DNA of 64,000 nt from Streptomyces sp. Tu 3180 (GCF_009852415.1 NZ_WOXS01000002.1:2750501-2814500); one strand, 5' to 3'; shown: positions 7,581 through 16,609, numbered from the stretch's first letter. The notes: generated from the sequence alone by a model not told the origin. A program made the numbers and translations.

Positions 7581-10500
7581 CGACCATGGTCCAGGCCCCT
7601 CCCCCGGCAGCCGTCCCGCGCGCCGCGACCTCCGCGGACCCTCCCGGGGGCCCCCGGTCGCGGCGCTGGCTGCTGGGGTTCTGGGCCGTGGTGTTCGTGC
7701 TGTTCCTCGCGGTGCGGCCCGGCCGGCAGACCTTCGACACCAAGCTCGGCGTCACCGTCGACCCCGGGCGGTTCCTCGCCGACCTGGGCCAGCTGTGGCA
7801 GGACCGGGGGTCGTTCGGCGGGATCTCCGACCAGTACGCCGGCTACCTGTGGCCGATGCTGCCGTTCCACTGGGTGTGCGACCTGGTGCGCCTTCCGGTG
7901 TGGCTGGCGGAGCGGCTGTGGATGTCGCTGATCGTGTCGGTCGCGTTCTGGGGCGCGCTGCGCCTGGCGGAGCGGCTGCGCGTGGGCAGCGGGGCGTCCC
8001 GGCTGCTCGCGGCGGCGGCGTACGCGCTGTGGCCGGTGTTCACCACGGTCGTCGGTTCCACGTCGGCCGCCGCGCTGCCGGGGGCGTTCCTGCCCTGGGT
8101 GCTGCTGCCGCTGACGGACGAGCGCCGCACGGCCCGGGTCGCGGCGCTGCGCTCGGCGCTGGTCGTGCCGTTCATGGGCGGGGTCAACGCGGCCTCCACG
8201 CTGGCCTCCCTGCTGCCCGTCGGCCTGTACCTGCTCTCCCGCCCGCCGGGGCCGAGGCGGCGCGGGCTGATCGCCTGGTGGACGCCGGCGGTGATCGTGG
8301 CGACGGCCTGGTGGTGGATCCCGCTGCTGCTGCTCGGGGCCTACGGCGAGAACTTCCTCCCCTACGTCGAGACCGCGCGGACCACCACCGACACCATGGC
8401 GGCGACGGAGGCGCTGCGCGGCGCCGGGAACTGGGTGGCGTACCTGCACTTCGGCGAGGCGTGGCTGCCGGCCGGGTGGGCGGTGGCGTCCTCGGTGGCC
8501 GTGATCGTCTGCTCGGCGCTCGCGGCCGGGCTCGGTCTCGCCGGGATCGCCCGGCGGGACGTGCCGGAGCGTCGCTGGCTGGTGCTGACCGTGCTGGTGA
8601 CGGCGCTGGTGCTGCTCGCCGGGTACGGCGGCGCGTTCGGCGCCCCGTTCCACTCGGTGGTGCAGGACTGGCTGGACGGCTGGGCGGCGCCGTTCCGCAA
8701 CATCTACAAGTTCCAGACGGGGCTGGCGCTGGCGCTCGTGCTGGGCCTGGCGCACCTGGTGGGCACGGCCGCCGGAGCGCGCGGGAGCCGCCGGGCGCGC
8801 GGCCGGCGGTCCGCCCCGCTGGTCGCCGCGGTCCTCGTCCTGCCGGGCCTGCTGTGGCCGTACCTCGACGGCTCGGTCCTCGGCCCGGGTCCGTTCCGGG
8901 AGATCCCCGCGTACTGGCGGGCCACGGCCGACTGGCTGGAGAAGCACTCCCCCGACTCGCGCGCCCTGGTCGTGCCGGCCACCGCGCACGGCATCCACAC
9001 CTGGGGCTCGACCGTCGACCAGCCGCTGGACGTGGTCGCCGAGTCGCGCTGGGCGCAGCGCGACTACGTGCCCTTCGGCACCCCCGGCAACCGGCGCGCG
9101 CTGGACGCGGTCGAGCAGGCCCTGCTGACCGGCGCCGAAGTGCCGGGCCTCGCCGACTACCTGAGCCGGGCGGGCGTCTTCCACGTCGTCGTCCGCAACG
9201 ACCTCGACCCCGATCAGATCGGGTACGTGCCCACCACGACGGTCAAGCGCACCCTGGAGCAGTCCGGGTACGAGCGGGTCACCGGCCTCGGCCCGGTCAT
9301 GACCGGCGGCGTGATCGCGGACGGCACCCCGCTCCAGGTCGAGGGCCTGTACCCGCGGCAGCGGGCGGTGGAGATCTACCGCCCGGCCGACGCGGACGTC
9401 CCGCGCCCCGGGCAGGCCGCGCTGGCCCCGATCGCCGACACGGCCGTGGTGTCCGGCGGCCCCGAGGCGCTGCTGCCGCTCGCGGACGAGCTGCGCGGCC
9501 GGCCGGCCGTGCTGACCGGCGACGGCCACCCCGGGCTCGGCACCCCGCCGGTGCAGGTGACCGGCGACGGGATGCGGCGCGCGGACACCCGGTTCGGCCT
9601 GGTCAACGCGAACACGTCGTACACGTACACGCGCGACGAGCGCAACGCGCCGGACGCCGCGCAGAACGCGGGCGAGCCGCCGCACCAGATCCTGCCGGTC
9701 GAGGGGCAGGAGCACCAGACGGTGGCCGAGCTGCGCGGCGCCCGCTCGGTGACGGCGTCCTCCTACGGCAACTGGCTGTTCCACCTGCCGCAGTTCGACC
9801 CGGTGAACGCCTTCGACGGCGACCCGGGCACCGCGTGGGCGGAGGGGTCGGCCGACTCGCCGGACGGGCAGTGGCTGCGCATCGCCTTCACCGGCCGCTA
9901 CGACATGCCGGACTCCTTCGGCGTCCTCCCGCTGCCGCAGGACGGCGTGCGGGCGGCGGCGACCCGGGTGCGGGTGGAGACGGAGAACGGGTCGCAGACC
10001 GGTTTCCTCCGGGCCGGCGGCGGCAAGCAGCGGATCAAGGCGCCCGCGGGCCCGACGGACTGGATGAGGCTGACGATCGTCGGCTCGACGGCCGAGCGCG
10101 CCGGTCTGACCGGCGCGGGCTTCTCCGAGATCGACCTGCCCGGCGTGCGGGTGACCCGGCTGCTGCGGCTGCCCACCGACGCGGAGGGGTCCGCCGCCAC
10201 CGCCCAGGTCGTCTCCCTGCACCGCGCCGCCGACCCCACGGGCCTGTCCGCCGTGGGCACCGAGGCGGGACTGCACCGCCGGTTCACCACCGGCTCGGCG
10301 GGGACGTACGAGGTGACGGCGAGCGCGGTGGCGGTGCCGGGCGAGGCGCTGGACCGGCTGCTGTACGAGGTGGCGCCCGAGCAGCGCGACCGGATCGTCG
10401 CCACCGCCGACTCCACCGCCCGCCTCGGTGCCGGCCTGTCCGCGCGCAACCTCACCGACGGCGACCTGACCACGGCGTGGATCGCGGGCGGGAGCCCGAC

Positions 10501-11935
10501 CGTCCGTCTGAGCTGGGAGGGCAGGCAGCCGGTCGGCGAACTGGTGCTGGCTCCCGCCGGGGGCCTGTCGGCCCGGGCCGCCGAGGTCCACATCAGCTCC
10601 CCGGACGGCGCGGCGATCGCCGCGGTGGACGAGAACGGCTGGGTGCGCTTCCCGCCGATCACCACCGACCGGCTCGACGTCACGGTCACCCAGACCGCCC
10701 CGCTCACCCTGCACAACCCGGTCGTCGACGAGGACCTGCAGCTGCCGGTGGGCCTGACGGAGGCGTACGTCCCGGCGCTCGACCGGTACCGCACCCCGCA
10801 GCCGTCCGGCACCCGGGAGGTGTCGCTGGAGTGCGGGAAGGGCCCGGTGGTGGCGGTGGACGGCACCCTGTACGAGACGAGCGTGCGGGGGACGGTGCGG
10901 GACCTGGTGGAGCGGCGCCCGGTCGAGGTGACGCTCTGCCGGGAGGGCCGGGACGCCCGGGAGCTGGAGCTGTCCGCCGGCGACCACCGGGTCGAGGGCG
11001 GTGACGCGGGTCCGCTGGCGCTGACCGAGGTGACCCTGACCCGCGGGACCGTGCCGCGGGCGGCGCCCTCCGGGCGCCCGCTGGAGATCCGGGACTGGCT
11101 CGGCGACCACCGCGAGGTCGCCGTCGGCCCGGGCGCGGCCTCGTACCTCACGACGTACGAGAACCACAACGACGGCTGGAGGGCCACCCTGGACGGCGAG
11201 GAGCTCACGCCGCTGCGGCTGGACGGCTGGCAGCAGGGCTGGCGGATCCCGGCGGGCGCGGGCGGCACGGTGAAGCTGTCCTACGGGCCGGCCACGACGT
11301 ACGACGCCGGGCTGATCGGCGGCGGGGCCGGGATCGCGGTGCTGATCGGGCTGGCGCTGTGGCGGCGGAACGCCGAGAACCCCCACGGGCCGCAGCCGGC
11401 CGCGCCGCCGCCCGGCCCGTGGCTCGGCGCGGTGGCGCTGACCCTGGCCGGCGTGGTGATCGCGGGCTGGTGGGCGCTGCTGGTCCCGGCGCTGGCCCTG
11501 GTGGCGTGGCGCCGGCCCGCGCTGCTCGCGCCGGTCGCGTTCGCGGCCCTCGCGGGAGCGGGCGGCGCGGCGGCGCTCGGGGCCGGGGAACCGGTGGGCG
11601 CCGGGACGGGGGCGTACGGGCACGTGGCCCAGCTGCTGGCGCTGACCGGGCTGTTCGCCGCGGCGGTGGGTCTCGGTGCGCGGCGCGAGCGGGCGGAGCC
11701 GGCCCGGGAGCCGGACGGGCCTGCGGACGGGCCGGGGCCGACGGCGGTGCCACCGGCGCCCGCGGCCGCCGGGTCCCGTGTGCCGGGGCTGTCGCCCGCC
11801 CCCCACACGCACCCCTGGCCGCCGGCGCCCGCCCCGGCGCCTCCTCCCGCCGCGCGGCCACCCCTCGCCCCCGACCCGCCCACGCGGCGGCTGCCCGGGG
11901 CACCGGGCGATCCGGGGAAGGGCGGCTCCGCATGA
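7577..11935 (+). CDS. AftD-like alpha-(1->3)-arabinofuranosyltransferase
   Basis: A 1452-aa GT-C membrane glycosyltransferase. The N-terminal part (about residues 25-440) has around ten hydrophobic segments and an early loop with DTKLGVTVDPGRFLADL (Asp54 region), where GT-C enzymes keep their catalytic acidic residue. Then comes a large extracytoplasmic part with two F5/8-type carbohydrate-binding-like modules (about 725-860, ASSYGNWLFHLPQFDPVNAFDGDP; about 940-1060, NLTDGDLTTAW), a C-terminal membrane bundle (about 1243-1375) and a proline-rich cytosolic tail of about 75 residues. This is the layout of mycobacterial AftD (DUF3367), which uses decaprenyl-phosphoryl-arabinose outside the membrane. 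Streptomyces lack the mycolyl-arabinogalactan wall, so the acceptor is unknown. Coupled by overlap at both ends. Confidence 0.88.
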   Translation: MTTMVQAPPPAAVPRAATSADPPGGPRSRRWLLGFWAVVFVLFLAVRPGRQTFDTKLGVTVDPGRFLADLGQLWQDRGSFGGISDQYAGYLWPMLPFHWVCDLVRLPVWLAERLWMSLIVSVAFWGALRLAERLRVGSGASRLLAAAAYALWPVFTTVVGSTSAAALPGAFLPWVLLPLTDERRTARVAALRSALVVPFMGGVNAASTLASLLPVGLYLLSRPPGPRRRGLIAWWTPAVIVATAWWWIPLLLLGAYGENFLPYVETARTTTDTMAATEALRGAGNWVAYLHFGEAWLPAGWAVASSVAVIVCSALAAGLGLAGIARRDVPERRWLVLTVLVTALVLLAGYGGAFGAPFHSVVQDWLDGWAAPFRNIYKFQTGLALALVLGLAHLVGTAAGARGSRRARGRRSAPLVAAVLVLPGLLWPYLDGSVLGPGPFREIPAYWRATADWLEKHSPDSRALVVPATAHGIHTWGSTVDQPLDVVAESRWAQRDYVPFGTPGNRRALDAVEQALLTGAEVPGLADYLSRAGVFHVVVRNDLDPDQIGYVPTTTVKRTLEQSGYERVTGLGPVMTGGVIADGTPLQVEGLYPRQRAVEIYRPADADVPRPGQAALAPIADTAVVSGGPEALLPLADELRGRPAVLTGDGHPGLGTPPVQVTGDGMRRADTRFGLVNANTSYTYTRDERNAPDAAQNAGEPPHQILPVEGQEHQTVAELRGARSVTASSYGNWLFHLPQFDPVNAFDGDPGTAWAEGSADSPDGQWLRIAFTGRYDMPDSFGVLPLPQDGVRAAATRVRVETENGSQTGFLRAGGGKQRIKAPAGPTDWMRLTIVGSTAERAGLTGAGFSEIDLPGVRVTRLLRLPTDAEGSAATAQVVSLHRAADPTGLSAVGTEAGLHRRFTTGSAGTYEVTASAVAVPGEALDRLLYEVAPEQRDRIVATADSTARLGAGLSARNLTDGDLTTAWIAGGSPTVRLSWEGRQPVGELVLAPAGGLSARAAEVHISSPDGAAIAAVDENGWVRFPPITTDRLDVTVTQTAPLTLHNPVVDEDLQLPVGLTEAYVPALDRYRTPQPSGTREVSLECGKGPVVAVDGTLYETSVRGTVRDLVERRPVEVTLCREGRDARELELSAGDHRVEGGDAGPLALTEVTLTRGTVPRAAPSGRPLEIRDWLGDHREVAVGPGAASYLTTYENHNDGWRATLDGEELTPLRLDGWQQGWRIPAGAGGTVKLSYGPATTYDAGLIGGGAGIAVLIGLALWRRNAENPHGPQPAAPPPGPWLGAVALTLAGVVIAGWWALLVPALALVAWRRPALLAPVAFAALAGAGGAAALGAGEPVGAGTGAYGHVAQLLALTGLFAAAVGLGARRERAEPAREPDGPADGPGPTAVPPAPAAAGSRVPGLSPAPHTHPWPPAPAPAPPPAARPPLAPDPPTRRLPGAPGDPGKGGSA

Positions 11936-13188
11936 CCGCTCCCCCGCGCATCCCCTTCCCCGTCGTCGACGAGGTGTCCCGGCACTGCCGGCAGGAGGCG
12001 GAGCCGGAGACCGTCCACATCGAGGTGCACCTGCCCGGGCGCCTGGACCCCGCCCGCATGCGCAAGGCGTTCACGGAGGCGCTGCGCCGGCACCCGCGCA
12101 TCCTCGTGCGCGAGGCCCCGGGCCCCTGGTACCGGCGCCGCTACGAGTGGGAGCTGACCGACGAGCCGGACGTGGAGGTGGTGCGCTTCCCGCCGCCGGG
12201 CGAGGACGCCCTGCACGGCGCCCGGACCCGGGCGCTGGCCCAGGCGCCCCCGCTCACCGCGTCCCCGCCGGTCCGCCTGGAGGCGGTGGACGACGGGCGG
12301 GGAACGGTCCTGGTCCTCACCGTCAACCACACCGCCCTGGACGGCCCCGCCTGCCTCCGCGTCCTGGCCACCGCCGCCGAGGTGTACGGCGGCCGGGACA
12401 ACACCCCCGCCGCCCCGCCCGTACGCCCTCCCGAGACACCGCAGGTCCCGCCGGCCGCGCCCTCCCCCTGGGCGCGGTCCGCCCGGATCGCCCGCGGCAC
12501 GCCCGGGCCCCCGGCCGGCAACGGCATGCTCGTCGCCGAACTCCCGCTCCCGCGCCGCCCCGAGGGCTCCCCGTACACCGTGAACGACCAGCTCATGGTC
12601 GCCACGGCCCTGACGCTCGCCCACTGGAACCGGGAGCGCGGCGCCGCCCCCCGGCCGCTGCGCATCACCATGCCGGTGGACGACCGCCCCCGGGACGCCA
12701 CCATGCCGATCGGCAACGGCACCCGGCTCGTGGAGGTGCCCTTCGGCCCGGACGAGCTGGACTCGGCCGACCTGCCCGGGCTGCTGCGCCGCACGGCCCT
12801 GCGCACCCGCGCGCTGAAGTCCCTCCCCCGGCCCCAGCTCGGTCACGGCGCCGCCCTGCTCACCGCGCCCTGGGCGCCGGTCGTCTGCCGTGCCGCCCTC
12901 ACCCGGGTCCTGCGCCGGGCGGCGGCGCCCTGGATGTCGACCACGCTGCTCAGCAACATCGGCCGGGTCCCGTACCCGCTGGACTTCGGCGAGGAGGCGG
13001 GGCGGGCGCACGCCGTGTGGTTCTCGGCGCCGGCCCGGATGCCCCGCGGGCTCACCTTCACCACCGCCTCCACCGCGGGCCGGCTCCACCTCGCCCTGCG
13101 CTGGTCCCGCTCGCTGCTCGGTCCCGGCGACGGCGCGCACCTGCGCGATCTCTTCGCGCACCACCTGCACACCACGGAGGCGAGCTGA
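11932..13188 (+). CDS. Free-standing condensation-domain-like acyltransferase
   Basis: A 418-aa protein of the CoA-dependent acyltransferase/condensation fold. The key motif is VNHTALDGPACLRVL (about residues 130-144): it keeps the second His and the Asp-Gly of HHxxxDG but has Asn in place of the first His, as in many stand-alone members. A second-half DFGEEAG resembles the DFGWG latch. No carrier or adenylation domain is attached or nearby, so it is not an NRPS module; closest functional analogues are PapA-type acyltransferases that acylate sugars or lipids. It overlaps the AftD-like gene by 4 bases, pointing to acylation of the same glycan (inference). Confidence 0.8.
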   Translation: MTAPPRIPFPVVDEVSRHCRQEAEPETVHIEVHLPGRLDPARMRKAFTEALRRHPRILVREAPGPWYRRRYEWELTDEPDVEVVRFPPPGEDALHGARTRALAQAPPLTASPPVRLEAVDDGRGTVLVLTVNHTALDGPACLRVLATAAEVYGGRDNTPAAPPVRPPETPQVPPAAPSPWARSARIARGTPGPPAGNGMLVAELPLPRRPEGSPYTVNDQLMVATALTLAHWNRERGAAPRPLRITMPVDDRPRDATMPIGNGTRLVEVPFGPDELDSADLPGLLRRTALRTRALKSLPRPQLGHGAALLTAPWAPVVCRAALTRVLRRAAAPWMSTTLLSNIGRVPYPLDFGEEAGRAHAVWFSAPARMPRGLTFTTASTAGRLHLALRWSRSLLGPGDGAHLRDLFAHHLHTTEAS

Positions 13189-13926
13189 GTGACGACCACC
13201 GCACCCCCGCCCCGCGGCCTGCGCGACTTCTACGAGAACCCCGCCGTCCCGGTGGCCTCCGGCCCCTCCCGCAGCCGCCGCCAGGCCCGCATGCTGGCCC
13301 GGGCGCTCGGTCCGGCCGGCGCCCGGGGCCCGCGGACGATCCTCGACATCGGCTGCGGCGACGGCTCCGCCGCGGCCACCGCCGCCCCCTTCCTGCGCGG
13401 CCACCGCCTCGTCGGCGTCGACTGGTCCCAGGACGCCCTGGCCCGCGCCCGCGCCCGGCTGCCGCACGCGGTGCGCGGCGAACTCACCGGCGGCGGACTG
13501 CCGTTCGCCTCCGCGTCGGCCGACGCGGTGCTCTTCAGCGAGGTCGTCGAGCACCTCGTCGACCCGGACGCGGCGCTCGACGAGATCCGCCGCGTCCTGC
13601 GCCCCGGCGGTCATCTGATGCTGTCGACCCCGAACCTGGCCGCCTGGTACAACCGCGTGCTGCTGCTGGCCGGGGTGCAGCCGGTGTTCTCCGAGGTCAG
13701 CCTGCGCGGCATCCACGGCCGGCCGGGCACGGAGGTGGTCGGGCACCTGCGGCTCTACACGGCCCGCGCGCTGCGGGAGTTCGTCGCCGCGTCCGGTTTC
13801 ACCGTGGTGCGCCTCGAGGGCGCCCCCTTCCACGGGGTCCCGCGCGTGCTGCGGCCGCTGGACCGGCTGGCCTGTGCCGGGCCCTCCCTCGCGTCGATCC
13901 TGCTGCTGCACGCGCGGAAGACGTGA
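13189..13926 (+). CDS. Class I SAM-dependent methyltransferase (second)
   Basis: A 245-aa methyltransferase starting with GTG directly after the previous stop. Motif I is TILDIGCGDGSAAATA (about residues 46-61), followed by LVGVDWSQDAL (motif II acid) and the methyltransf_11 stretch LPFASASADAVLFSEVVEHLVDPDAALDEI with LRPGGHLMLSTPN. It probably methylates a small sugar or lipid intermediate in the same pathway. It is not closely similar to the 6804 methyltransferase beyond the core motifs, so the two likely act on different positions. Confidence 0.9.
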   Translation: MTTTAPPPRGLRDFYENPAVPVASGPSRSRRQARMLARALGPAGARGPRTILDIGCGDGSAAATAAPFLRGHRLVGVDWSQDALARARARLPHAVRGELTGGGLPFASASADAVLFSEVVEHLVDPDAALDEIRRVLRPGGHLMLSTPNLAAWYNRVLLLAGVQPVFSEVSLRGIHGRPGTEVVGHLRLYTARALREFVAASGFTVVRLEGAPFHGVPRVLRPLDRLACAGPSLASILLLHARKT

Positions 13927-13941
13927 GGGGGGCCGGGGGGC

Positions 13942-14970
13942 ATGTGGTGGGGAGTGGCCGCCGCCCTGGTGGCGAACGTCCTCTACAGCGGCGGGTTCGT
14001 CCTGGAGAAGAGGGCGCTCGCCGCCCTGCCCGAAGTGACGGTGCGCCGGCCCGCGCGGCTGCTGCGGCTGGTGCTCGGCAGCCCGCTGTGGATCGGCGGC
14101 GCACTGGCCCTCGCGGCCGGGTTCGCCGCCCAGCTGCTGGTGTACCGCACGCTGCCGATCGCCGCCGCGCAGGGCATCTTCGTCTCCGGCCTGGTGCTCC
14201 TCGTCCTGCTGTCGTCCCGGCTGCTGGGCGAGGAGACCAGCGGCCGGGAGCGGTACGCGCTGGGCGCCATCCTGCTGGCGCTGCTGCTGGTGGTGGTGTC
14301 GCTGCGCGAGGGCGGCCCGGGCGCCGACACCGTGGGCCGCGCGGCGCCGTACCCGCTGATCCTGCTGGTGTGCGTGCCGTCGCTGGCGACCGGGGTGTGG
14401 CTGTACGCGGCCGCCGAGCGCCGCGCCCGCCGCCGCCACCGGATGCCGACCACGGGCGTCGAGTACGGCGTGGCCGTCGGCCTGCTCTACGGCGTCAGCT
14501 CGCTCGCCATCAAGGGGGTGTCGAGCCGTTCGACGGCCGGCGGGATCGGCGCCGCGGCACTGGACCTGCTGCGCTCCCCGTACCCGTACCTGCTGCTGTT
14601 CACCGGCGCGTTCGGTCTGGTGATGTCGCAGGCGGCGCTCCAGCGCTGCCGGGCCTCGCTGATCGTGCCGGTGTGCACGACCGTCTCCTGCCTGTACTCG
14701 GCGGTGCTCGGCACGCTGTCGTTCGGCGAGGAACTCCCCGACGAGCCGCTGCGGCTGGCGTCGCGCGTCGCGGGCACGGTGCTCGCGGTCGCCGTGCTGC
14801 TGGCCATGCCGAAGCACGACACCGCCCGCGAACCGGCCGGCGAACCGGACTGTGAAACCGAGGAGTTGAGGACCCGTGAACCCCGACGACCCGCTGCTGC
14901 GGATCCTGGCCTGCCCGCTCGACAAGGGCCCGCTGCACCTGCTGGCCCCCGCCCCCGGCGCGGACCGTGA
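13942..14970 (+). CDS. EamA/DMT-type multi-span membrane protein
   Basis: A 342-aa protein with about nine to ten hydrophobic segments in the first 295 residues, arranged as two repeats, as in EamA/drug-metabolite transporters (FVLEKRALAAL after helix 1, a family-like GxxxEKRAL pattern; SSLAIKGVSSR in the second half). The last 45 residues are polar and overlap the next gene by 95 nt in another frame. In a glycan locus such proteins may move or re-orient a lipid-linked sugar, but this is inference; a metabolite exporter is equally possible. Confidence 0.8.
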   Translation: MWWGVAAALVANVLYSGGFVLEKRALAALPEVTVRRPARLLRLVLGSPLWIGGALALAAGFAAQLLVYRTLPIAAAQGIFVSGLVLLVLLSSRLLGEETSGRERYALGAILLALLLVVVSLREGGPGADTVGRAAPYPLILLVCVPSLATGVWLYAAAERRARRRHRMPTTGVEYGVAVGLLYGVSSLAIKGVSSRSTAGGIGAAALDLLRSPYPYLLLFTGAFGLVMSQAALQRCRASLIVPVCTTVSCLYSAVLGTLSFGEELPDEPLRLASRVAGTVLAVAVLLAMPKHDTAREPAGEPDCETEELRTREPRRPAAADPGLPARQGPAAPAGPRPRRGP

Positions 14971-15169
14971 GGAGAAGGGCGAGGAGGGGACGGGCGGACG
15001 GGCGGCGCGGGGGGAGGCCCTGTACAACCCGCGCCTGCGCCGCCGCTACCCGATCGTCGACGGCATCCCGCAACTGCTGCCGTCGTCCGGGGAGCAGGTC
15101 ACGGAGGAGGAGCACGAGGAGCTGCTGACCCGCATGTCCCCCGCCTCCTCGCGGGGGGCGGCGCCGTGA
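14876..15169 (+). CDS. Trm112-like small protein
   Basis: A 97-aa protein with the Trm112/YcaR pattern: LLRILACPLDKGPLHLL at the N-terminus and LYNPRLRRRYPIVDGIPQLLP at the C-terminal end of the fold, split by a Gly/Glu-rich insert (about residues 28-45). The usual second Cys of CPxC is Asp, as in many bacterial forms. Family members stabilise partner methyltransferases; three methyltransferase genes surround it, which fits a chaperone-partner role. GTG at 14876 has GAGGAG-type site about 10 bases upstream and lies inside the end of the EamA gene. Confidence 0.8.
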   Translation: MNPDDPLLRILACPLDKGPLHLLAPAPGADREEKGEEGTGGRAARGEALYNPRLRRRYPIVDGIPQLLPSSGEQVTEEEHEELLTRMSPASSRGAAP

Positions 15170-16017
15170 CGCGTCCCGCGCACCGGACGTCCCGGACCCC
15201 GGCCGCCCGCCTGGCGCCCTTCCTGCCCACCCGCGCCGTGGCCGCCGCGGCCCGGACGGTCTACCCCCGCTTCGAGCCCGAGCTGGCCCGGCTCGCCGAC
15301 CTGTGCCCGCCGGACTGCGACACGGCGGTGGACGTCGGCGGCTGGTACGGCCCGTGGACGCACCGGCTGGCCCGGCGCGCCCGGCGCGTGGTGACCGTCG
15401 AACCGGTCCCCCACCTGGCGCGGCTGCTCACCGCCACCGCCCCGGCGAACGTACGGGTGGTCCGCGCGGCGGCCTCGGACCGTCCCGGCACGGCCCGGCT
15501 GTGGCTGCCGCCGGACGACGGCGGCGACCGGGGCGTGTCGTCCCTGGTCCGCCGGGACATCCACGGCCGTTTCCTGGACGTCACCTGCGTCACGCTGGAC
15601 GAGCTCGGCCTGCGGAACGTCGGCTTCGTGAAGATCGACGTGGACGGCAACGAGCCGGCCGTGCTGCGCGGGGCGACCGGCATCCTGGCCCGCGACCGTC
15701 CGGCCCTGTTCGTGGAGCTGGAGTCCCGCATCCAGCCCGTCGCCCCCGTGGTGACGTACCTGTCCCTCCTCGGCTACGACGGCTGGGTCCTGCCCGCCGG
15801 CACCTGGGTCCCGCTGTCCCGCTTCCCCCTGGAGGCCCACCAGGCCCACACCTCGTACGTCGTCGGGCACGGCCTGCTCCGCCGGGTCCTGCCCCTCGGT
15901 CCGCTGCGGGGCCCGCGCTACGTCAACTCGGTGCTGTTCCTCCCGGACGGCCGCCGCCCGGGAGGGGTCCGGGTGGACGACGATGGTTCCCATGCCTTCC
16001 GCGAAGCCCCCCGCTGA
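15166..16017 (+). CDS. FkbM family methyltransferase
   Basis: A 283-aa protein. The FkbM signature is clear: CDTAVDVGGWYGPWTHRLA (SAM motif I, about residues 46-64), VVTVEPVPHLARLL, and VGFVKIDVDGNEPAVLRGA (about 155-173, the KxDxDG/EG motif special to FkbM). FkbM enzymes O-methylate sugars or polyketides. GTG start overlaps the Trm112-like stop by 4 bases (GTGA). It completes a set of three methyltransferases in the operon, so the product would be multiply methylated (inference). Confidence 0.92.
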   Translation: MTRPAHRTSRTPAARLAPFLPTRAVAAAARTVYPRFEPELARLADLCPPDCDTAVDVGGWYGPWTHRLARRARRVVTVEPVPHLARLLTATAPANVRVVRAAASDRPGTARLWLPPDDGGDRGVSSLVRRDIHGRFLDVTCVTLDELGLRNVGFVKIDVDGNEPAVLRGATGILARDRPALFVELESRIQPVAPVVTYLSLLGYDGWVLPAGTWVPLSRFPLEAHQAHTSYVVGHGLLRRVLPLGPLRGPRYVNSVLFLPDGRRPGGVRVDDDGSHAFREAPR

Positions 16018-16609
16018 GCCCTTCACCCCGCTCGACTTCCAGCTGGTCCTGCTGCGCCGCATGGCCGACCTCAACCCCGGCCCGGTGGAGGACGCCCGGC
16101 GCGCGCTGGGCGTCTCCCCCGCCCGGATGCGCGAGGCCAACAGGCGCTGGCAGGCGATGGTCCGCTCCCCGCGCTCCGGCCCGGCCCGGTCCCTCACCCG
16201 GGTTCTCGGCTCCGTCCTGGGCGAGCCGGAGTCCCGGTCCCCGCGCCGGGCCGGCGACCTCGACTGCGAGGCGTGGCAGTGGCCGGTCCCGCTCTGGCCC
16301 GACCTGCGCTTCGAGGTCCTGACCGCTCCCGGGGGCGCGGTCTGGAACGCGTGGCTGGTCCGCGCGCCGGGCGCCGCGCCTCCCGCCCTGCGCTCGCTGG
16401 AGGACCTGACGCCCTGGTCCTGCACGGTGGACGAGGCCGCCCGCGCCTTCGCCCCGGCCCGCCCCCTGGAGGGCACGGCGCCCGCCCGCTGGGGCCTCGC
16501 CCTCACCGCACCGGACGCCCGCGGCGAACGCCACGAGGTGGTCGCGGAGTTCACCTGGGGCCTGCTGCAGCGGACGGCGGTCAGCGGCCCCGGCCCGCGG
16601 CGGCCCTGA
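15983..16609 (+). CDS. Protein of unknown function at the operon end
   Basis: A 208-aa protein that I do not recognise. It begins with a helical, Arg-rich stretch (about residues 15-65; FQLVLLRRMADLNPGPVEDARRAL, then REANRRWQAMV) that could form a small DNA- or protein-binding bundle, then a Trp/Pro-rich beta-like half. No signal peptide, membrane helix or catalytic motif is visible. It overlaps the FkbM gene by 35 nt and, on the opposite strand, the end of the ATP-grasp gene by 29 nt. Start uncertain: ATG 15983 or ATG 15992. Confidence 0.65.
   Translation: MVPMPSAKPPAEPFTPLDFQLVLLRRMADLNPGPVEDARRALGVSPARMREANRRWQAMVRSPRSGPARSLTRVLGSVLGEPESRSPRRAGDLDCEAWQWPVPLWPDLRFEVLTAPGGAVWNAWLVRAPGAAPPALRSLEDLTPWSCTVDEAARAFAPARPLEGTAPARWGLALTAPDARGERHEVVAEFTWGLLQRTAVSGPGPRRP

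Noticed and set aside
7481..11812. Very long open frame on the minus strand across the AftD-like gene
   Set aside because: It is the usual mirror frame of a high-GC gene: translation is Arg/Gly/His/Gln-rich without domains, while the plus strand has clear GT-C homology.
11932..13188. NRPS biosynthetic gene cluster
   Set aside because: Only a condensation-like fold is present; no adenylation, carrier or thioesterase domain occurs in the window.
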